DNA of 64,000 nucleotides from assembly GCA_016928865.1 (NCBI GenBank), contig JAFGJX010000005.1:1-64000 (forward strand). The letters are read 5' to 3'. The stretch is from Spirochaetota bacterium (GTDB taxonomy: Bacteria; Spirochaetota; UBA4802; UBA5550). Shown piece after piece: positions 58,157 to 64,000 of the stretch. Every line of letters starts with the position of its first letter. Within the stretch, counting starts at the first letter, position 1. The translations under genes were made by a program, and so were the position numbers. Under the pieces are notes generated by a model, which did no database searches, had not been told where the DNA came from, and worked only from the letters and a program-made list of their open reading frames with translations.

Positions 58157-59413
58157 TTATTTCCCGTCCATCTGTTTTCTTTCTTTCTTCCAGCGGGCCT
58201 TGTCCAGCTTGGTCCAGCTTTCCACCGCATGCCTGGAAAGTTCCCTCTCCCTGTCAGCGCGCGTGGAAGGTCGGGGTTTCGACTTTTTCCTGGAATGCTT
58301 GAGCCGCGCGCGGAGCTCTTCCTGCTCCTTGGAGGTCAGCGATCGTTCTGACTGAAAAAAGTCATCTGCATCAGGAGCGCCGCCGTTTCCGAAGAGCGAA
58401 TCCAGGAGCGAGAGTATCTTCCTGCGGTTGACGAGGTTCATGAGCAGCGCGTCTGGTACGACCGTTTCGCCGCAGCAGGCGCCGATCGCTCCGGTCAGAG
58501 CCGTCAGCGGCGCGGTGGAGCCCCCCTCGGAGACCGCGCGAAAAAGAAGCGAGGCGCTGTCAAGATGGAATGCGCAGATTGCGATGGCATAGGGGAGGAG
58601 TGCGGTGGGAAGGCCGACAGTGGCCCTGGTCACTGGCGTCGTGCGGACCCTGTTGACGCGCGCGCAGATCATCCACTCCGCATCCTCAAGGGAGCCGGCG
58701 CCTTCCATTTCTGTCAGCAGCCCGGCGATGCCGGCGAGCTCCCCGGCCAGCGTATCCGGGGTAACGCCCATTTCGAAGAGCGCGCCGGAATTCGATTCAA
58801 CGTCGTCCGCCAGGGCCCGGGCGGCTGCGGCGGATTCGCGCACCAGGACTGCCGTCGACGCGTTGCCGCTTATCAGCGCGTTGAGCAGCGTCGGAAAAAA
58901 CAGGCACAGCGCCATGGTCGAGTGATCGTGCGTAAAAAGGCGCACGACGGGTATAACGTCGGCCATCAGCCCGGACGGTGATGCCGTCCGGAAACAGGCA
59001 GGCGCCATTGCGGGCAGGATCCGTGCGCAGGGGGAGGGGAGCGCGCCCTGGAGGGACGTTCCTGCGCTCACCCGGGCAATGAAGTTTCTCTCAACCGCAT
59101 CCGGGTTCCGGAATATGCCGCCGCTACCGGCCGGGCCGGTTGCGGCGGCGCAGAGCCGAACGAATTCGTCGCGGCCGGGCCACCGGCGGGCGCAGGCCAT
59201 TGCGCGGATGAGCATGAATTGCGATATCGAAGAGTAGAGCCCGGGCTTGCGCCACCGTTCCATCTTCCCCTTAAGGGCCGGTTCGGGATCGATATACCCG
59301 TCGATTACACGGAAGGCGGCGCGAATGTGGCCCTTGCCGAGTCCGTCTAACGTCGAACCCAGCGCGTCTCCAACGATGGCTGCCAGGATTGCGTTTCGCG
59401 CGGTAGTATCCAT
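58157..59413 (-). CDS. ADP-ribosylglycohydrolase-fold protein, probably lacking activity
   Basis: The 418-residue product resembles the DraG/ADP-ribosylglycohydrolase family in its helical pattern. It starts ILAAIVGDALGSTLDG (about residues 9-24), and the late EGGSTAPLTALTGAIGACCG (296-315) matches where the family has GGDTD..A..AGA..GA..G. The acidic metal ligands are not conserved: SSISQFM stands for the usual DDTQM (about 61-67) and GGST for GGDTD. The protein is therefore probably a pseudoenzyme or has changed chemistry. A highly charged Lys/Arg tail follows (about 350-418). Family assignment is by pattern only. Confidence 0.5.
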   Translation of the reverse strand: MDTTARNAILAAIVGDALGSTLDGLGKGHIRAAFRVIDGYIDPEPALKGKMERWRKPGLYSSISQFMLIRAMACARRWPGRDEFVRLCAAATGPAGSGGIFRNPDAVERNFIARVSAGTSLQGALPSPCARILPAMAPACFRTASPSGLMADVIPVVRLFTHDHSTMALCLFFPTLLNALISGNASTAVLVRESAAAARALADDVESNSGALFEMGVTPDTLAGELAGIAGLLTEMEGAGSLEDAEWMICARVNRVRTTPVTRATVGLPTALLPYAIAICAFHLDSASLLFRAVSEGGSTAPLTALTGAIGACCGETVVPDALLMNLVNRRKILSLLDSLFGNGGAPDADDFFQSERSLTSKEQEELRARLKHSRKKSKPRPSTRADRERELSRHAVESWTKLDKARWKKERKQMDGK

Positions 59414-59618
59414 GTAAGCGTCCCCGGTTGCCTTAAAAATTCGCCGTAAAACGGGCGATTAATATGTATACGGCGCGGGATATGTATAAATTTCAACCAG
59501 TATTTTTTTTATTTTTTTTGAATTGCCGGATCCTTTATATGTATATTGGTATGGTGTAGCAAACCGCTGTGGGTTTTCCGCGCAGATTGTTTCATCTAGA
59601 AGAGGAGGTATGCAGGTA

Positions 59619-60704
59619 ATGAAGAAGCTAATCCTGGCAATGATCGCGGTCATGGTCTTTCCGTTCGGCTGCACGCGGGAAAAGGTGGATGAATACTCGA
59701 TGATCACATTCATGATCGGCGATGTTAAGAAAAACAACGCTCAGGTCCGAATAGGGGACATCTTGCAGGAAGAGGATATTATCAAAACCGGAAAGGATTC
59801 TTTCTGCGATATTAAAATCGGCGACTCGCTGGTGCGGGTTAAACAGATGACCAGCGTCGTGTTCTCTTCTCTGGTCCGAAGCGACAATCTGGAGAACACG
59901 ACGATCGATCTGTCTTCCGGCAAGATGCTGTGCAAGCCCAAGAAGCTCATCAAATCAGAAACCTTTTTTGTAAAAACGCCGACCGCGGTCGCGGGTGTGC
60001 GCGGGACCCAGTTTACGGTTGAAGCCGACGCAAAAGGCACGTCCCGCATCAAGGTCTTTCAGGGAAGCGTTAAGGTGGCGAAACGCGTAAAGGAACTGGA
60101 CGCAAACACCGGCGAGGTTTTGCGGTATGCTCCTGAATTAAAAAAAGAAGAGAAAGTGGTGATTACCAGGGATGACGCGGCCAGGGCGGAACGGGCTGTG
60201 CGTAAGATCATGGAAAAAGTGTCTGGCGGCGGCAAGACGGCCTCGATCGAGCGCGTGATGGAAAAGGCCGGCAAGGAGGTGGCCGTCAGCAGGAAAAGGG
60301 TCGAGCGGTTCGCCCTCAAGGATTTTGCAAAAGACAGCAAAGAAATCATAGAGGTCAAGAAGAGACCTGCCGAGGTCATCAGTGAGATCGGCAGGGTGAT
60401 TGAAGAAGAAAAGGCGGCGCCGAAACCGAACGGGCGGCTCCTGATCACGAAGTACGAAGTCTACCTGATAATGAATGGCACCATCGCGTGGGAAGGCACG
60501 GTCGTGGAGGAGCCGGTCCGGCAGGGCGACAGGCTCTATATTGCTTCCGGCGACCAGGTATTCTGCGCGTCAATTGACGGCCCCGTGATCTGGAAGAAGC
60601 AGCTCGCCAACGAAGGTAGGCTTGAGCTGCGCGAAAACGAGCTTGTTGTCCCGGCGCAGCAAGGGGATACCAGGCTGGACGCCAGGACCGGAAAGAAGCT
60701 CTAA
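59619..60704 (+). CDS. FecR-domain lipoprotein
   Basis: ATG 59619 is chosen because the ribosome-binding site AGGAGG is correctly spaced from it; ATG 59610 is too close. The 361-residue product has a lipobox FPFGC (Cys18). A FecR domain follows (about residues 40-155), with IKTGKDSFCDIKIGDSLVRV and KTPTAVAGVRGTQFTVEADA. A long Lys/Glu-rich helical part (about 160-275) leads to a C-terminal beta region containing IASGDQVFCASIDGPVIWKK. The C-terminal part resembles a PQQ-like propeller blade. In spirochaetes such FecR lipoproteins are common and not tied to iron uptake. Confidence 0.82.
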   Translation: MKKLILAMIAVMVFPFGCTREKVDEYSMITFMIGDVKKNNAQVRIGDILQEEDIIKTGKDSFCDIKIGDSLVRVKQMTSVVFSSLVRSDNLENTTIDLSSGKMLCKPKKLIKSETFFVKTPTAVAGVRGTQFTVEADAKGTSRIKVFQGSVKVAKRVKELDANTGEVLRYAPELKKEEKVVITRDDAARAERAVRKIMEKVSGGGKTASIERVMEKAGKEVAVSRKRVERFALKDFAKDSKEIIEVKKRPAEVISEIGRVIEEEKAAPKPNGRLLITKYEVYLIMNGTIAWEGTVVEEPVRQGDRLYIASGDQVFCASIDGPVIWKKQLANEGRLELRENELVVPAQQGDTRLDARTGKKL

Positions 60705-60762
60705 CGCGCCCGGCGCGCGCGGCCATCCGGCCAGGCGCCGGGGGACCGCGCCGCCGCTCCCG

Positions 60763-61866
60763 TCAACGCATAGTCTCAATAATCGAGAGAACCACCTTCG
60801 TCCCGTTGACGAGGTCGCGCAGCATAATGTATTCCTTCGTGCTGTGGACGTTCCGCATCCCCGCGGAAAGGTTTATGGCGCTGATGCCGGCCCTGTTGAG
60901 GATGTTCGTATCGCTCCCCCCGCCCGACACTTCGAAGCTGGGCCGTATGCCGACACGGGCCATTGCTTCGGACGCGATCCGCGCGATCCTGTCATCCTTT
61001 CCGATAGAGAAGCCTGAATATTCAAGGGCCCGCCTGATCGAGCATCGGGCCCCCCATTGTGTCGCGGTTTTTCTGGCAGCGTCCCGTATAAGGCTTTCGG
61101 TAGAGAGCATCTTCCGCCGGTCAAGCGAACGGACTTCGAGCACGCAGGCGGCCTGTTCCGCGACGATGTTCGTGGCGCGTCCGCCGGAGATCGTTCCCAC
61201 ATTTGCCGTTGTCTCATGGTCGATGCGCCCGCAGGGCAGCCGGGTGATGATGTCGGCGAGCACGTTGATCGCGTTTATCCCCCGTTCGGGCTCCATGCCC
61301 GCATGCGCCGCCCTCCCGGTAACGGTGAGGGTCATTGTTGAATGGTAGGGGGCGCGGAGGATGATTTTCCCAACCGGCCCGTCGCTGTCGAACACGAAAG
61401 CGTGCTTCGCTTTCAGCAGGGAAGTGTCGAATTCCTTCATGCCGCGAAGACCCACCTCCTCGGCGCAGGAGATGAGGAACTCCACGGGCCCGTGGGGGAC
61501 GCGGGTCTCTGAAATATGACGGATGCTTTCGATGAACATCGCGATGGCCGCCTTGTCGTCGCTCCCCAGGATCGTCGTGCCGTCAGAGGTGATTCTGGTC
61601 GATGACACGACCGGCCTGACCTTTTCGCACGGTGTCACCGTGTCCATGTGCGCGGAAAAGAGGACAGGCCTTTTCCCGGGAGCTCCCTTCAGGGTGATGA
61701 GAAGATTGTGTGAAATGCCGCAGGACACCTTGCGGGCGGTGACGCCGGGCAACCGGACCGCGGCGAGTATATAATCAAGGATCTCGCCCTCCTTCCAGGA
61801 GGGGGAGGATATTTTCGCCATGTCGGTGAATGTCTTGACCAGTCGCTTCGCGTTGATACGGTACAT
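60763..61866 (-). CDS. M20-family metallopeptidase
   Basis: A di-zinc exopeptidase or amidohydrolase. ATG 61866 is chosen with AGAGAGG eight bases upstream; the longer GTG start at 61884 would overlap the previous gene. The 367-residue product has metal-binding SAHMDTV (His73, Asp75), the bridging Asp in GSDDKAA, the catalytic Glu of CAEEVGLRG (Glu136/137), and a dimerisation lid domain (about 170-280). It is most like PepT-type tripeptidases. The substrate is unknown. Confidence 0.9.
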   Translation of the reverse strand: MYRINAKRLVKTFTDMAKISSPSWKEGEILDYILAAVRLPGVTARKVSCGISHNLLITLKGAPGKRPVLFSAHMDTVTPCEKVRPVVSSTRITSDGTTILGSDDKAAIAMFIESIRHISETRVPHGPVEFLISCAEEVGLRGMKEFDTSLLKAKHAFVFDSDGPVGKIILRAPYHSTMTLTVTGRAAHAGMEPERGINAINVLADIITRLPCGRIDHETTANVGTISGGRATNIVAEQAACVLEVRSLDRRKMLSTESLIRDAARKTATQWGARCSIRRALEYSGFSIGKDDRIARIASEAMARVGIRPSFEVSGGGSDTNILNRAGISAINLSAGMRNVHSTKEYIMLRDLVNGTKVVLSIIETMR

Positions 61867-61880
61867 TGCGGTGACCTCTC

Positions 61881-64000
61881 TCACAAGCCGCTCAGGATAT
61901 TTTTAATCGCATCGCTGTATTCGCCGATGATGGCGTCACGCGCTCCGGCCGTGTCGCCCTCGCCGTACAGGTGGATTATCGGGAGGGAGGCGTCGGGAAG
62001 CGCCAGCACCCAGGCATCCTGTTCGTTGATTCGTATGCCGTCAACCACTTCAATATTTTTTTGGGCCGCCTTCTCGGCCAGGGCCCTCATGACGGCGGCC
62101 TTCTCCTCCTGGTTGCAGTAGAGCGATACGTGGAGTATGTTTCCCCTGGGAAGGGCCTGCTTCACCTCATGCAGTGTCGCGTTTTCCATCGACAGGTACT
62201 CGAGCAGGCGCAGAAACACGACCATGGGATCGAGCCTGAGCTCCAGCCAGGGGTATCGCCGCACGTCATCAAGGTAGATGTCGATCACGCCTTCAGGCGC
62301 CCTGAGGGTGGTGCTTGTGTGCTCCACCGACCCTCCCTCGGAGCGGATCATCCGCTCCAGCGCGATGGAGGAAGTCACGGGCAGGCTGATGAGGCTCCGG
62401 GCCCGGCGCTTCAGGTAATAGCGGCACAGGACGGCGACGATGTCCCCGTCGGTGAGAATCTGCCCCGTCTCATCGACCACGATGATATGGTTGCTGTGCG
62501 GGCCCACGATTACGCCGATCTCATGGTTCATCCGCGACATCTTCGTGATGTTTTCGATGGCGTCGCGGGTGTCTGATTTGGTTTCCTCCTCGTTTGTGAA
62601 CTCTTTGATCTGTCCGCGCAGCACCGCGGTCTCGCAGCCATATTCGTTCAGGAGTCCGGGAAACACCCGCGAGGCGGTTCCGTTGAAGCAGTCGGCGATG
62701 ATTTTCCTCCTGTTGCCGCTCCCCGGGGAAACGTTGAGGTAGCGGCCGGCGTTCTGTATGTAGGATTCCACGTGATGGCTCGGATAGACAAGCGTGCCGG
62801 TTTCAAACGCGTCTTTACGCGGGAAGTCTCCCCTGAAAAAGATGTTCTCTATCTTTTTTTCTTCTCCCAGTGATATCTGAAAGCCGTGCCTGTCGAAGAG
62901 CCTGATCTGGATGAACTGGAGCTCGGTGAGCGGCGCTATCTGGATATAGGCGCCCATATCCGCGTCCAGGAACCGGATGGCGTAGCGGTTCACCGGGACC
63001 GATTCTATCTCCATATCGAATACGTCAACCCCCATTGAGAGAAGCCCGGCGGTGAAAGCGCGCATGATGAGGCGCCCCGCCATGGTGGTGTCGCGGCTCA
63101 CGGTGATCCTGGCGTTTTTACCGAGGTAGGCGCCGATGGCGGCGCCAAGCTTCGATGCGAATTCCGGCGTGATCTTCACGTTGAAGGTGCCGACGATCCC
63201 CTCCGATCCGAATAGCGTCTTCTTTTCGCGCTGGCCCCAGACAATGTCCTCTGCAAGCCTGGTCCCCTGCTCGATAAACTTGTCGGGCCATACGCGGATA
63301 CCCGCGGCGATCTCCACGTCGCTTCCAATGCGGCAGTCGTCGCTGATGACGCAGCCCTCGTATACGGCCACATGCTGCTCAAGAACGCATCTCTTGCCTA
63401 TAACGGCGCCCCTGATCTCGCACCGGGGACCGATGATGGTGTTGTGGAGTATGATGGATTTCCGGATCGAAGCGTTCTCCTCTATCACGCAGTTGTCCCC
63501 GATTATCGATGATTCGGTAACCTCGGCCCCTTCCTTTATCTTGACGAAATCCCCGATGATCACCGGCCCCCTGACGATCGCGCCGGGATGGATCTCCACG
63601 TCCCTGCCTGCCCAGATGTCCTGGGCTATCTTTTTGCCGGGGAAATCGATGTTTACCATGCCGCCGAGGATGTCACGGTGGACATCAGAGTACGCGGAGA
63701 GGGTGCCGATGTCGCACCAGTACCCGTCGGCTATGTATCCGTAGAGGGGGACGCCGATCTGTTGAAGACGGGGGAACAGATCAAGGGAAAAATCGTATTT
63801 TATTTCTGCCGGCACGTGTTCGAGAATGATGGCTGCATCCACGACATACAGACCGGTGTTGGCCGTATCGCTGAACACTTCGCTCCATGAAGGTTTTTCC
63901 AGGAACCGCTCTATCCGGCCGTCGTCGGCGGTGATGACTATCCCGTATTCCGTGGGCTTGCCCACGCGCTTCAGGACAATGGTAAAACGCGAGCCGCGGC
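61881..64000 (-). CDS. Sugar-1-phosphate nucleotidyltransferase / phosphomannomutase fusion, 5' end beyond window
   Basis: The frame is open through the right edge, so the start and the first part of the nucleotidyltransferase domain (including its GTP/CTP-binding signature) are missing. Visible are the domain's end (GRIERFLEKP, YWCDIGTLSAYSDVHRD), a left-handed beta-helix of hexapeptide repeats (about 105-250 of the visible part), and a phosphohexomutase-like region up to the C-terminus. In that region the usual catalytic Ser loop and the DGDxDR metal loop are not recognisable (AYIQIAPLTELQ and VDETGQILTDGD stand there), so mutase activity is doubtful. The architecture is known from cyanobacteria and other phyla. 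Confidence 0.82.
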   Translation of the reverse strand, partial: RGSRFTIVLKRVGKPTEYGIVITADDGRIERFLEKPSWSEVFSDTANTGLYVVDAAIILEHVPAEIKYDFSLDLFPRLQQIGVPLYGYIADGYWCDIGTLSAYSDVHRDILGGMVNIDFPGKKIAQDIWAGRDVEIHPGAIVRGPVIIGDFVKIKEGAEVTESSIIGDNCVIEENASIRKSIILHNTIIGPRCEIRGAVIGKRCVLEQHVAVYEGCVISDDCRIGSDVEIAAGIRVWPDKFIEQGTRLAEDIVWGQREKKTLFGSEGIVGTFNVKITPEFASKLGAAIGAYLGKNARITVSRDTTMAGRLIMRAFTAGLLSMGVDVFDMEIESVPVNRYAIRFLDADMGAYIQIAPLTELQFIQIRLFDRHGFQISLGEEKKIENIFFRGDFPRKDAFETGTLVYPSHHVESYIQNAGRYLNVSPGSGNRRKIIADCFNGTASRVFPGLLNEYGCETAVLRGQIKEFTNEEETKSDTRDAIENITKMSRMNHEIGVIVGPHSNHIIVVDETGQILTDGDIVAVLCRYYLKRRARSLISLPVTSSIALERMIRSEGGSVEHTSTTLRAPEGVIDIYLDDVRRYPWLELRLDPMVVFLRLLEYLSMENATLHEVKQALPRGNILHVSLYCNQEEKAAVMRALAEKAAQKNIEVVDGIRINEQDAWVLALPDASLPIIHLYGEGDTAGARDAIIGEYSDAIKNILSGL

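Overview
This 64 kb window is bacterial chromosome, most likely from a spirochaete (phylum Spirochaetota). Four things in the sequence suggest this. There is a DUF2225-type Cys-rich protein. RpoB carries Asn at the position of E. coli Ser531, a residue associated with Borrelia and Treponema. Several lipoproteins have loose spirochaete-style lipoboxes (Cys preceded by residues such as IIN, FFS or PFG). EF-Tu and RpoA look spirochaetal. Phylum-level placement is fairly safe, but no genus can be named. Coding regions are moderately GC-rich, while the control regions of tuf and groES are very AT-rich.

Region 1 (1-30.77 kb, + strand) is one nearly uninterrupted supercluster for translation and transcription. 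It holds tRNA-Thr(GGT), rpmG-secE-nusG-rplK-rplA-rplJ-rplL-rpoB-rpoC, then rpsL-rpsG-fusA-tuf, then the complete S10 and spc operons, infA-rpmJ, and rpsM-rpsK-rpsD-rpoA-rplQ. A bidirectional terminator closes it. adk and map, often found between secY and infA, are absent. Non-coding structure inside the cluster includes a foldable rplJ-rplL gap, a palindromic element between rpoB and rpoC, a TTGACA element with an inverted repeat before rpsL, a strong hairpin and a separate 24-bp palindrome after rpsG, and a 250-nt AT-rich tuf leader.

Region 2 (30.77-44.0 kb) holds a secreted hypothetical protein, the DUF2225 protein overlapping truA, an outer-membrane-type protein, a large lipoprotein, a tight lysC-ddl-HAD phosphatase operon, pssA, an FAD/NAD oxidoreductase with moaC, and groES-groEL under a CIRCE operator whose spacer is 8 nt instead of the usual 9.

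Region 3 (44.2-48.1 kb) is a five-gene + strand unit. It encodes a STAS-like/GHKL ATPase protein, a STAS-like/winged-helix protein, an unrecognised soluble protein, a tail-anchored protein and a secreted protein. It resembles a partner-switching or signalling module and is the best candidate here for an undescribed system.

Region 4 (48.1-64 kb) mixes both strands. It is rich in envelope and peptidoglycan genes: SPOR protein, SH3 lipoprotein, pgsA, amidase, GerMN-like protein, dapF, polysaccharide deacetylase, M23 peptidase and FecR lipoprotein. It also holds argA-type acetyltransferase, a lone STAS protein, an rRNA pseudouridine synthase, a degenerate ADP-ribosylglycohydrolase-like protein, an M20 peptidase, and a sugar-nucleotidyltransferase/phosphomannomutase fusion cut by the right edge. 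No CRISPR array, prophage, transposase or rRNA gene was seen.
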